A stretch of 64,000 nucleotides of DNA, taken from the NCBI RefSeq assembly GCF_024172185.1, contig NZ_JAMZEC010000001.1:2728001-2792000 (forward strand), read 5' to 3'. Each line of letters starts with the position of its first letter. Within the stretch, counting starts at the first letter, position 1. Position numbers and translations under genes: made by a program. Below, in pieces: positions 8,301 through 16,500 of the stretch. The notes under the pieces were generated by a model that saw nothing but the letters and a program-made list of their open reading frames with translations, was not told where the DNA came from and made no database searches. The DNA is from Nonomuraea roseoviolacea subsp. carminata (GTDB taxonomy: Bacteria > Actinomycetota > Actinomycetes > Streptosporangiales > Streptosporangiaceae).

Positions 8301-10371
8301 CCTGTGGGACGGGCTTCGGGCGGCGGACGAGCACGCCATGGGCGGGCTCGGCGACCCGGAGGCGCGGGCGCTGGGCCGCGCCGGGCGGCTGCTCCACTCG
8401 GTGTCGCCGGACGCCCGCCTGCGCGACCTGGCGGCCGACGCGGGGTTCTCCCACGCGTACCGTTCGTTCTCCGAGATGCTCGCCGAGGCGGACGCGCACG
8501 GCGCCCTCCCGGAACGTCCGGCGACCCGCCGGGAGCTCGTGGACAGCCTCGCGTCCTTCCGCGACAGGGACGGCGACGGCTGGGACCTGCGGGTGATGGA
8601 GGAACGCTTCCCCGACGCGCGCCTGGACCCGGCGAAGGCGGCGACGCTGGGCCGGCTCGACCGCGTCATCGTCGCCGACGCCGCGCCGCGTCCCGCGATG
8701 GACCCCCTTCTCGTGCTCGCGCGGGAGCTGGGTCTCGGCGACTCGCCCCGCCGCCTCGCCCACGCGGCCGACCGGGCTCGGCGGCTCGGCTTCGACCCGG
8801 CGGGCGCCCCGGACCGGGCGACGCTCGTGGCGAGGATGCGCGGATACATGGACACCGCCCCGGACACCTGGGCCCGGGTGCGGGTGTCGGAACGGTACGC
8901 GACCCAGCTCGGCGAGCCCACCACCAGAGCGCTGGCGCGCATGGACCGGATCGTCGGCTCGCGTGGCAAGGCTCCCGCGTGGGTTCTGGACCCCCTCCGG
9001 AAGCTGGCCGGCGACCTCGGCCTGGACCACTCGGTCGAGCGGCTGGCGCACGTGTTCCAAGGGGCCGAGCAGCGCGGGCTGGACCCGGGCGGCGCCGTCG
9101 ACCGGGCCGACCTCGTCCAGCGGCTGAGCTCGTACCATCGGGCGGCGGCGGAGAAGCCGTACCACTTCACGGTGACGCTGCTTCGCGTGGCCGAGGACGC
9201 GCTCATGGACCAGCTTCGCCAGGCGGCCGCGCGTGACGCCGCCTTCGCCCGTGCGTCGCTGACCAGGGCGGGCGGAGCCGCCTCCGACCTGGAGAACGCA
9301 CACGTGCAGGCGCTGGAGGCCCGGGCGCGGGCGTGGGAGAGCTGGCCGGCCGAGCCGGAGGTCTCCTACCGGGAGAACCCCGAGGTGTTCGAGCGCCACC
9401 TGGCCGAGGCGTTCGAGCGGGCCGAGAGCGGGGAGCCGGTGGTCCCCCTCATGATCGAGGAGGCCACTGACGGGCTGACCGTGCCCGGTGGCCAGTTCAA
9501 GTTCGCGCGGGAGATCGAGTACACCTTTCCGGAAGCGCTCGATCGGCACCGGGACGCGATCAACCAAGCCATCGCCCGTGACCTGTACGACGCGGGACTG
9601 ACTCTGGATCCGTGGGTGCATCCCTACCACACCTCACGCGACACCGGCTATTACGAGGGGGACAACGGCTGGCGGCTGGAGCGGGAGGGCACGGCCGCCG
9701 GTGAGCTCGTCCCGCCACCGCTGCGCTACACCGAGCGCGCGTGGCAGGCCGTCAAGCTGGTCTGCGAGATCATCAAGTCGCACGGCGGCGAGGCGACGAT
9801 GGACGCGGGAGGCCACATCCACGCGGGCACTTCGGTCTTCGATCACGTCGCGGGCTTCTACCAGCGGCTCCTGCAACTGGAGAACATCACCTTCGCCGAC
9901 ACGACCCTGCGGCTGTTGACGAACCCGGAGCAGCAGCACCACCGAGGCACCGAGTTCTGCCGGCCGAACGCGCTGCTCTCCCGCGGTTACGCCTCCCTCG
10001 ATGGTCTTGTGAACCAGCACAAGAAGCACCTTGCCGCGGTCAACCTGGCAGCCGTCAAGGGTGGCCGGACCGACCACACGGAGTTCCGCCGCCCCGACGC
10101 CTCCTTGGACCCCGGCGTCATCCAGGCGCAGACCAAGCTGGTGCTGGCCGAGCTGGCGCTGGCCCTGCGGCTGGCGGATGATCAGTTCCCGCTCAACAAC
10201 GGCGAGAAGGACCTTCCCGGTAGTCACGCTGACCACCGCAGAAGCCGCGACTACTCGTCCTACTTCGAGCTGGCGGACCTCCTCTTCCACCGGGAGGCCG
10301 ACAAGGCGCAGCTCACCGCCCTGTTCGCGATCACCCGATGGAACGAGAAGAAGGAGGCCCGGTACCTGTGA
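5308..10371 (+). CDS. Giant type VII-style effector with C-terminal amidoligase domain
   Basis: 1687 residues. Order: a helical WXG-like N-terminus (~1-120); hydrophobic segments near 127-150, 173-190, 210-234 and 285-305; a Pro/Gly/His-rich low-complexity linker (~310-790) with short tandem repeats; a block of about five ~96-residue helical repeats (~850-1285); and an amidoligase domain (~1390-1687). The amidoligase shows AREIEY (near 1399), GELVPPPL, GGHIHAG (near 1502), HRGTEFCRP and TEFRRPD (near 1592). These match the ExE, HxH and EFR pattern of glutamine-synthetase-fold COOH-NH2 ligases (PF12224-like). The layout is that of a polymorphic toxin whose activity would be ATP-dependent isopeptide ligation; function inferred. 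Confidence 0.75.
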   Translation: MGLDLGLVPEVVKPLALPLTANAFPEGEPDAITRQAGALEALADELAGIRAEDAEPLLSRLSKLEWEGAAKEEFEKVLADLAGEGHKASSRKDNGGETLLRLLEKALREEAQRLRKHGETTEHTQWMQYAALALLGLAIVRLLVWIIANGPSVLRLIQLRTIMTRMSIQALKWRLLMNILGFGGMMGLTDLTVQELQKRFGHREDIDGHSVLMSFLNGAMMGLVYTGVDFGLSRLATREVVFIMSRAELGVRDQIAAIGQSIYGRAVVGGFSGAVGSVPGLAVSDQLDPAHLFYSFVAGTAGGIGIPQSARVSFMPTAAGDLPPNRPPSGGPAWTRTAGGDGPPPVGGHKPPSSGDGSSLGLGSRRVVEPTQVVLSGETAPAAGRPADVPMPPKGDGGSAPAPAREAEMIAGEVVRREDGPSEGPLPPPDTRMLHGPAPELPGAASHTAGGATHTAGGSSHTAGGAHDTSGHAPAAGLTPDAPVAGRQPHAPNGTPAGHPQNTAPAGHPANGTPAGHPQHTAPAGTSGHANAAGTPGHANGAGHTPLAPPQPVRDALPLHTPYVQTAPAAPVPPLPPTDAQNGATDASQDNDRGQAARHGTGHSDGPRHPDTPQPTDQPRPVTPRDGSDTPAAPRDDAANPRSTDPARVTHAQDVASGRAPEGQPLVTGRLPDTQAPGRGTDGQIRDAAPAGTRETPPARAGDQRTTPPARQADQHATSPTHPGGGRTTAPDPAPEQHPTPHPDDPTTTPPATPDGTRQGGAHEDAPAVVRHGNDAGPGTGRIDQLINRDEHAPAALDPARVALGHRVARLLEEPVPHDTFAHSLGTMAHIVTQGVNRPTGETMAGGIRAIATHLGMPYMVDGLVRVFDEAQRQGHDPAGATDRQDLTDRLDQYRQTDPLVFPGLWLAHRDVPNVSFPVARALARMDQALGSHPTTDLADRLTQLRSLAYDADVGFHSIDHVGRLFVDAQARGIDVRNAPGWHELRQGLRQARQHDTDLWDGLRAADEHAMGGLGDPEARALGRAGRLLHSVSPDARLRDLAADAGFSHAYRSFSEMLAEADAHGALPERPATRRELVDSLASFRDRDGDGWDLRVMEERFPDARLDPAKAATLGRLDRVIVADAAPRPAMDPLLVLARELGLGDSPRRLAHAADRARRLGFDPAGAPDRATLVARMRGYMDTAPDTWARVRVSERYATQLGEPTTRALARMDRIVGSRGKAPAWVLDPLRKLAGDLGLDHSVERLAHVFQGAEQRGLDPGGAVDRADLVQRLSSYHRAAAEKPYHFTVTLLRVAEDALMDQLRQAAARDAAFARASLTRAGGAASDLENAHVQALEARARAWESWPAEPEVSYRENPEVFERHLAEAFERAESGEPVVPLMIEEATDGLTVPGGQFKFAREIEYTFPEALDRHRDAINQAIARDLYDAGLTLDPWVHPYHTSRDTGYYEGDNGWRLEREGTAAGELVPPPLRYTERAWQAVKLVCEIIKSHGGEATMDAGGHIHAGTSVFDHVAGFYQRLLQLENITFADTTLRLLTNPEQQHHRGTEFCRPNALLSRGYASLDGLVNQHKKHLAAVNLAAVKGGRTDHTEFRRPDASLDPGVIQAQTKLVLAELALALRLADDQFPLNNGEKDLPGSHADHRRSRDYSSYFELADLLFHREADKAQLTALFAITRWNEKKEARYL
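6643..6705 (+). repeat. 21-bp tandem repeat in effector linker
   Basis: Three head-to-tail copies (6643, 6664, 6685) share the core CACACGGCCGGGGGC and encode a seven-residue unit of the type SHTAGGA. A looser series with PAGHP units follows at about 6780-6940. Expansion and contraction of the flexible linker is likely. Confidence 0.8.
7861..9160 (+). repeat. Five ~96-residue protein repeats in the effector
   Basis: The coding sequence repeats at about 7861, 8152, 8428, 8719 and 9007. Each copy has the pattern LGL..S..RLAHVF..A..RG.DP.GA.DR.DL followed by L..Y and then RALARMD. Copies 1, 4 and 5 are closest; 2 and 3 are more divergent. No database family comes to mind. Confidence 0.65.
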
Positions 10372-10898
10372 GCGGATCCGCGGCCGTCGTCGTCCGCAAC
10401 ACCTCGGCCGCCGACCGGCCGCCCGTCGCGCCGGTCAAGGGCGACGGCTTCCCGTACCGGTACGAGATGATCTTCGCGGGCGGGAGTCTGCGGGCGTACG
10501 CGGACGAGCCGGGCGCGCTGGTCGCGGCGCTGCGCCCCGGCTACGACGCGCTGGCGACCGCCGAGGAGCGGCGCGAGGCACGCCTGCGGGCCGCGCTGGA
10601 CACCCAGGTGCGGGTGCAGGCGGAGCTGGCGGCCACCGGGCCGCTGGAGGAGTGCACGGCCGAGGAGCGGGCGGTGCTGCTCGGCGGCCGGCACGTGCCG
10701 CCCGCGCCCGAGGAGTGGACCGGGCCGGTGCCCCTCGTGCTGGTCACGTCGTTCTACGAGCCCTCCGGGTCGCTGCCCCGGCCGCGCGGCCCGGAGGAGC
10801 TCCAGGTGTGGCTGGACCCGGCGGACGACTGGACGCTGCTGCGGAGCCTGCACTCCGCCGGCGCGATCCACGTCGCCGTGAGCCAGAACCGCCGCTGA
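10368..10898 (+). CDS. Candidate immunity or partner protein of the amidoligase effector
   Basis: 176 residues, no signal peptide or membrane segment, and no family recognised. The GTG at 10368 overlaps the effector stop (GTGA) and has AAGGAGG at 10351-10357, ten nt upstream, so the two are coupled. A helical middle (residues ~45-110, acidic and Arg-rich) follows a beta-type start YRYEMIFAGGSLRAY. Position immediately after the toxin-like domain suggests immunity, but a chaperone or second subunit is equally possible. Confidence 0.6.
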   Translation: MSGSAAVVVRNTSAADRPPVAPVKGDGFPYRYEMIFAGGSLRAYADEPGALVAALRPGYDALATAEERREARLRAALDTQVRVQAELAATGPLEECTAEERAVLLGGRHVPPAPEEWTGPVPLVLVTSFYEPSGSLPRPRGPEELQVWLDPADDWTLLRSLHSAGAIHVAVSQNRR

Positions 10899-10934
10899 CC
10901 GTGCCACCACCTCGGATGGCGGCCTGACGTGCGG

Positions 10935-11654
10935 TCAGCCGGCGGCGAGGACCGTGTTGAGGCGCTCCTGGCGGAGCAGCTCGTAGCGGGTGTCGTCGAG
11001 GGGGGCGAGCTGCCCGCCCACGCGCCAGGACAGCAGCAGGTCGGCCAGTGCCGGGTTGCGGGCCAGGGCCGGCCCGTGCAGGTAGGTGCCGACGATGTGG
11101 CCCGTGTAGCAGCCCTCGAAGCCGTCGCCGTTGCCCGTGCCCTTGACCGTGCGCGACAGCGGCTTGACCCCGGGGCCGAGCCGGGTGACGCCCATGTGGT
11201 TCTCGAAGCCCGTCAGCGTCGGCAGGCCGAGCGCGGCGTCGACCTCGGCCACCAGCTCCCCCACGGCGCGGGCCGGGCCGCGGACGCTGGCGATGTCGAG
11301 GATGCCGAGCCCGTCGACCGGCTGGCCCTCCTCACCGCCGAACGTGCTGCCCATGATCTGGTAGCCGGCGCACACGGCCAGCAGCGCCGCGCCCCGGTTG
11401 AGGGCGCGGTGCAGACCGCCGTCGCGGCGCAGCCGCGCCGCCGCGAGGATCTGCGGCCGGTCCTCGCCGCCGCCGATGAGGTAGATGTCGCCGGTCTCGG
11501 GCACCGGGTCGGCCGAGCGCACGTGGATGGTCTCGGTCTCGATGCCGCGCCGCTGCGCGCGCTGCTCCAGGACCAGGACGTTGCCCTGGTCGCCGTACGT
11601 GCTCAGCAGGTCGGGGTAGATCCAGACGATGCGCAGGGCGCTGTCAGACGGCAC
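10935..11654 (-). CDS. gatD: Lipid II isoglutaminyl synthase, glutamine amidotransferase subunit GatD
   Basis: 239-residue class I glutamine amidotransferase. The nucleophile Cys95 is in AVCAGYQI and His193 in GTYLHGP. With MurT it amidates D-Glu of lipid II to D-iso-glutamine in the cytoplasm. A GTG start at 11654 overlaps the end of murT by 11 bp; murT-gatD order and overlap are typical of Gram-positives. Confidence 0.92.
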   Translation of the reverse strand: MPSDSALRIVWIYPDLLSTYGDQGNVLVLEQRAQRRGIETETIHVRSADPVPETGDIYLIGGGEDRPQILAAARLRRDGGLHRALNRGAALLAVCAGYQIMGSTFGGEEGQPVDGLGILDIASVRGPARAVGELVAEVDAALGLPTLTGFENHMGVTRLGPGVKPLSRTVKGTGNGDGFEGCYTGHIVGTYLHGPALARNPALADLLLSWRVGGQLAPLDDTRYELLRQERLNTVLAAG

Positions 11655-12873
11655 GGCCGAACTCCGATCGGATCTGCTGGAACGCGGTGTAGTTGGCGAT
11701 CACGTCGACGCGGCCGGGCGGCTGCATGGCGAGCGCCTCGGAGAACGTCTCGCACACCGCGAACGGCACGTCGGCCACGTCGAGCCGGAGCGCCAGGTCG
11801 AGGCGCCGCTCACCGGTGACGAACACCGGCCGGCCGCGCAGGATGCGGTAGTCGACGTCCCACAGCCAGGACGTGTCGCGCCCGTCGGGACCCTGCGCGT
11901 TGACCGACAGGATGATCGGCAGCCGCGGGTCGGCGACGTCGAACGCCTCCAGCCAGCCGGCGGGGTTCTTGGCCAGCAGCAGCCGCGCCTGGCGGCCCTC
12001 ACGCTCGACCGTGGTGTAGCGGCCGGCGACGCTGGTGACCTCGCGCAGCCGGGGCAGCGCCCGCTCGACGGGCAGGTCGAACGCCTCGGCCACGGCCAGC
12101 GCCATGACGGCGTTGGAGCGGTTGGCCAGGCCGGGAAGCTGGATGTCGAGCAGCCACCGCTGCCCGCGCGGGTCGATGACCGCGTCGTCGTCGAGGATCC
12201 ACTGCGGCTCGGGCCGGTGGAAGGTGCACTCGCGGCAGGCCCAGTCGGCGTCCTTGCGGTCGAGGGGGCCGCCGCACTCGGGGCAGCACCAGGAGTCCTC
12301 CTTCCACCGCTGGCCGCCCGCGACCCAGGTGACCTTGGCGGCCGTGGAGGCGCCCCAGGTGACCAGCGGGTCGTCGCAGTTGGCGATGACGTGGGTGGGC
12401 TTGCCGGACAGCGCCCGCCGCCACTTCTGCGCCAGCAGCCAGATCTCGGCCGCGCGGTCCATCTGGTCGCGGCTGAGGTTCATCAGGCAGACGACGCCCG
12501 CGCCGGTGGTGTCGAGGACCTCGGGGAGGTACTTCTCGTCGACCTCCAGCACGCCGTAGGGGGCGTCCTTGTGCTGCGACAGCGCGGAGACGTGGCCGGC
12601 CGGCATGTTGGCGCCGAAGACGTTGGTCGCGACCTCGCCCATCTCCAGCAGCGCGGACGTGATCAGCCGGGTGGTGGTGGTCTTGCCGTTGGTGGCGCTG
12701 ACCAGGGCGAGCTTGCGGTCACGCGCCAGTTGGCGGAGCAGGTCGGGCTCCAGCATGAGGCCCACCCGGCCGCCGATCACCGAGCCGTCACCGCGTCCGG
12801 TCATCCGGGACAGCGTGGCGGCGCTGCGGCCCAGGGCGCTCGCGAGCTGTGCGCGCAGTGGAAGCTGGGTCAT
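11644..12873 (-). CDS. murT: Lipid II isoglutaminyl synthase subunit MurT
   Basis: 409-residue Mur-ligase relative. The P-loop ATNGKTTTT is at 60-68; a four-Cys zinc ribbon (CCPECGG ... CREC) is inserted in the middle domain, and the DUF1727 C-terminal domain ends in NYTAFQQIRSE. It activates the D-Glu carboxylate of lipid II with ATP for amidation by GatD. The ATG at 12873 (MTQLPLRAQL) is preferred, with AGGA 9 nt upstream. Divergent from yjdF. Confidence 0.92.
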   Translation of the reverse strand: MTQLPLRAQLASALGRSAATLSRMTGRGDGSVIGGRVGLMLEPDLLRQLARDRKLALVSATNGKTTTTRLITSALLEMGEVATNVFGANMPAGHVSALSQHKDAPYGVLEVDEKYLPEVLDTTGAGVVCLMNLSRDQMDRAAEIWLLAQKWRRALSGKPTHVIANCDDPLVTWGASTAAKVTWVAGGQRWKEDSWCCPECGGPLDRKDADWACRECTFHRPEPQWILDDDAVIDPRGQRWLLDIQLPGLANRSNAVMALAVAEAFDLPVERALPRLREVTSVAGRYTTVEREGRQARLLLAKNPAGWLEAFDVADPRLPIILSVNAQGPDGRDTSWLWDVDYRILRGRPVFVTGERRLDLALRLDVADVPFAVCETFSEALAMQPPGRVDVIANYTAFQQIRSEFGRAV

Positions 12874-12929
12874 GGCTAAGGATCCTAGTCGGCGTCGGCG
12901 GTTACTCTGATAACGCACACGAAAACGCG

Positions 12930-13024
12930 GCCCGGTTGGTAGCCCGGGCGACATATCCGTAACCGCCCTTGAGGGATGTCCGGTGTGCCGGAAGCGGTCT
13001 CGTCAGACCGCCGTTCGGCATACC
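12930..13024 (+). promoter_or_regulatory. Structured 5' leader of yjdF, candidate riboswitch
   Basis: Helix 1: GCCCGG (12930-12935) with CCGGGC (12944-12949). Helix 2: GACAT (12950-12954) with ATGTC (12976-12980), enclosing CCC-TTGA-GGG. Helix 3: GGTGTGCCGGA (12982-12992) with TTCGGCATACC (13014-13024), 11 bp including G-U pairs, capped by GCGGTCT/AGACCGC with a CGTC loop. The last helix ends 1-2 nt before the GGGGAG Shine-Dalgarno of yjdF, so folding can control translation. A yjdF-type riboswitch is the obvious hypothesis; its known consensus was not checked. Confidence 0.55.
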
Positions 13025-13038
13025 TGGGGAGCAAGGGC

Positions 13039-13461
13039 ATGGTCACGTTCTCCGTCTACCTCGACGGGTCGTTCTGGGTCGGCGTGCTGGAGATCGCCGA
13101 GGGCGGCGTCCTGCGCGTCACGCGTCACACGTTCGGCTCCGAGCCGACCGATCCCGAGCTGTACGTCTTCCTCATGCGCCACGGCGTCCCGCTCCTCGAA
13201 CAGGCGTCGGCCGCGCCCGCGGTGCCCGCCGGGGAGCGCACCGGCCGGCGGGTCAACCCCAAGCGGGCGGCCAAGCTCGCCGCGCGGGCCGCCGCCCGGG
13301 TCTCCTCGCGCAGCACGGCGGCGCAGGAGGCCATGCGGCTGGAGCTGGAGAGCCGCAAGCGCGAGGCGGCGGAGGGGCGGCGCGAGCGCCGGCGGGAGCT
13401 GGCCGAGCACAAGCGGGAGGTGGCCCGCCGCAAGCGCGTCGAACGCCGCCGCGACCGCTGA
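13039..13461 (+). CDS. yjdF: YjdF-family protein (DUF2992)
   Basis: 140 residues. The N-terminal DUF2992 domain begins MVTFSVYLDGSFWVGVLE and includes TDPELYVFLM. The last ~60 residues are a highly basic coiled coil rich in Arg/Lys/Glu, as in Bacillus YjdF. The ATG at 13039 is chosen because GGGGAG lies 7-8 nt upstream and it matches the family start. Function is unknown; the Bacillus homologue is controlled by an aromatic-compound-sensing riboswitch, and a structured leader is present here too. Confidence 0.85.
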   Translation: MVTFSVYLDGSFWVGVLEIAEGGVLRVTRHTFGSEPTDPELYVFLMRHGVPLLEQASAAPAVPAGERTGRRVNPKRAAKLAARAAARVSSRSTAAQEAMRLELESRKREAAEGRRERRRELAEHKREVARRKRVERRRDR

Positions 13462-13518
13462 GCCGGTGAGCGGGATCTCGGGCGCGCCTAGCCGGTGAAC
13501 GGGATCTCGGGCGCGCCG
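13461..13518. repeat. 29-bp tandem duplication across the HerA-like stop codon
   Basis: Two adjacent copies (13461-13489 and 13490-13518) differ at one internal base and the last base. The inner copy encodes the last residues of the HerA-like protein (APEIPFTG); the outer begins at the yjdF stop. It fills the intergenic space between convergent yjdF and the ATPase gene. Confidence 0.85.
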
Positions 13519-16500
13519 CCGTGGTCGAACGGCAGGACGAACCGGCGCGGCCAGGACAGGACGCCTTCGAGCCACCCGGCCCCCATGGTCTGCCCCACGT
13601 GCCGCAGCCGCGCGGCGGGCTCGATGCCGATCGCGACCGTCATGACGTCGCGCTGCAGGCCCTCGTTCTCGTCGTCGCCCAGGATGACCCGCCAGGCCAG
13701 GGCCCGGTTGTGCTCGATGGCCATGGACAGCGGGTGGTGGCGCAGCGCCTTGGCCCGATGGCCGAGCAGCTCACCGTGCGGGGCGGCGGCCGTCACCACG
13801 GCGGTGGCCGCGCCACTCGGACCGCCGGTCATCGCGCCCGTGCCGCCGGGCGTGTCGCGCGGGGCCGAACCGTTCTCGCGGCCCGCCGCCGTCCCGGGCG
13901 TGTCGCCGAACAGGGCGTACTCCATGGGCGGCGCCGGGGTGCGCAGGTCCGGGGCGGGCCGGCCGTACGGGAACAGGCGGTCCACCTCGTGCAGCCAGCG
14001 CACCTGCGGGATCACCCACGCCACGCCGGGACGCTCGCCGCCCCGCTCCACTCCGGCCAGCAGCCGCGTGGCGGTCTCGGCCGCCTTCTCCGTGAGGAGG
14101 GCGGGGTCGAGCCAGCTCCGCAGCGCCCAGGCGCGCCGCTGCACCGACCGCTCGACCAGCGTGGCGAGCAGGCACTCGCCGCGCCGCACCGGCAGGTCGG
14201 ACCAGGCGGCGGCCAGCGCGCGCGGCACCCCGGGCAGCGGGCGGTTCGTCACGAACGCGAGCACGACGGTGTCGCACCAGACGCGCAGCCACGCCCAGTC
14301 GGGCGCGTCGGCCAGCACGTCGGCCTCGCGCAGCTCGACGAGCGTGCACGCCTGGCCGGTGCGGCACTGGCTGCCGCAGGCCGCCGAGCGGCGTCCCCTT
14401 ATCGGCGGCGGCGGGCTGGGCATGAGCCGCTCGCGCGACTCGCCGAGCGGCACCCGCACCCGCAGCGGCCGGTCCATGCCGTCGGCGAACACGGCCGCGC
14501 AGCCCGGCTGCAACGACACGACCTGGCGGGACTGCTCCTCGCTGAGGTTCATGGCCGCGCCGACGAGCTGCCGGTCGTCCTCGGCCGGCAGCCGGTGGAC
14601 GACCTTGAGCGCGGTGTTCTTGACCACGTCCGGCACCAGCTTGGTGGGGATCTGCTCGGCCACGACGATGCCCTCCCCGTACGCCCTGATCTCGGCGAGC
14701 ATGCCGGCCAGCAGCTCCACGGCGTGGGTGGCGGCCCGGCCGGCGCCCCGGTCGCGCAGCAGCCGGTGGGCCTCCTCGATGACGATGACGTGCCGCAGCC
14801 CCGTGGACTTCTCCTGGCGGGCGCGCATCCGCAGGTGCTCCACGATGCGGATGATCAGCGTGCCCATGAGGAACGCCTTGTCCTCGTCGTTGGCCACGTC
14901 CTCGATGGCGAGCACCACGTTGCGCTGGAGCAGGCCGCCGACGTCGGCGGGATGGCCGCCCTCGAAGAAGCGCCCGGCCGAGCCGACGCGCAGCGAGCGC
15001 AGCCGCAGCGAGATGAAGCCCTCGACGTCGGCCTGCACCTCGCGGCCGTAGCCGATCTCCTTGATCACGTCCATGGCGTGCTGCTGGAGCAGCTCCAGGG
15101 TGGGCACGCTGGGCGGCACCTTGGAGCCGGGCACGGCGCCGCCGGTGACGACGTCCCAGCCGGTCGCCTCGTAGACGCGCTGCAGGGCCAGCGACATGAT
15201 CTGCGGGAACGGCTCCTCGGCGTCGAAGGCGGCCATGAACAGCGCCCTGACCATGTCGATGTGCGCCTGGACGGGGTAGCCGGGCTCGGGTTCGAGGGGG
15301 TTGATGCTGAACGGCACCCCGGCGGGCGCCGACGGGTTGATCACGGTGACGGGCCCGAGGTGCTCGACCCGGCCGGCCATGGCGGCGTACTCCGACTTGG
15401 CCGGCTCGATCGCGAGCCACGGGATGCGGGCCGCGCTGAGCTGCTCCAGCAGATGCCGTACGGTCTGCGACTTGCCGGAGCCGGTGGCGCCGGTGACGAA
15501 CGCGTGCCGGTTGAGCGTGGCCAGCGGCACCCGGAACGAGCCGACCCCCCGGTCCTGCCCGTCGAGGATCTCCCCCAGCTCCAGCTCCCCGCCGTCGGCC
15601 TCGGAGGTGACGTCGAAGAACCCCGAGTCGAGCACCCGCACGCCGGGCACCTCGCGCCGGGGCAGCCCGGCCAGCGCCGCGAGCGCGCCGGCCGTGGCGG
15701 CGAAGGGCGCGGCGGCACCGTCGGCGGGGTCCTGGAGCGTGATGGTCAGCGCCTCGGCCAGCGGGTGGACGGCGCCCTGGGCGCTGCGCAGCCGGTAGGG
15801 GTGGTGGCTCATCTCGACCGAGCCGACGAGGACGGGCGCGATCTGGCGCAGCTCCTCGGCCGTCGCGCCGCCGGCCAGCACCCGCACGTTCCACAGCCCG
15901 GCCTCGCGGAACGCGTCGAGCTCCTGCATGCGCCGCTCGGCCCGCTCGGCGTCGAAGCGGGAGCGCTCGGAGGCGTCGCCGTACTGGCGCAGCACGTTGA
16001 GCTGGGTGCGCAGGTGGGCCACCTCGGCGTCGAGCAGGCCGGTCGGCTCGGCCACGACGAGCCAGGCGAACGGCCGCGACATGAGCGTGATCAGCGTCGA
16101 CTCGAACAGCGTGGGCCGCTTCAGCTCGTCCGGGTCGAACTCGCGGCGGTTGCCGAGCGGCGGCGCCTGCCGGCCGGGGCACGGCGTCCACACCAGGTCG
16201 GCGAGGTCGTCCAGGTACTCCTCGCCGAGCTGCACCCCGCGCGCCCCGCCGGGGAACAGCAGCGGCTGCGGCCCCGTGGGCGTCCCCGGCGCGCCGGTGG
16301 CGCGGCGCGGCTGGCGGGGCGGCGACAGCGGGCCGGCGTTCGTGATGAGCTCCAGGGGCGCGCCCGAGCCGCGGGAGAGCCAGCCGATGGCGAACGGCCG
16401 GTCGCGCTGGGCGGCCGACAGCACGGCGGGCAGCACGGTGACGAAGTCCCACTCGGCCGAGGAGCTTCGCGAGGGTGCGGCGATGGACTGGATCCGGTAC

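Noticed and set aside
7030..9630. 866-residue minus-strand open frame opposite the effector gene
   Set aside because: It is antisense to a coding gene with recognisable domains; composition is Val/Arg/Gly-rich shadow coding, with no start context or family.
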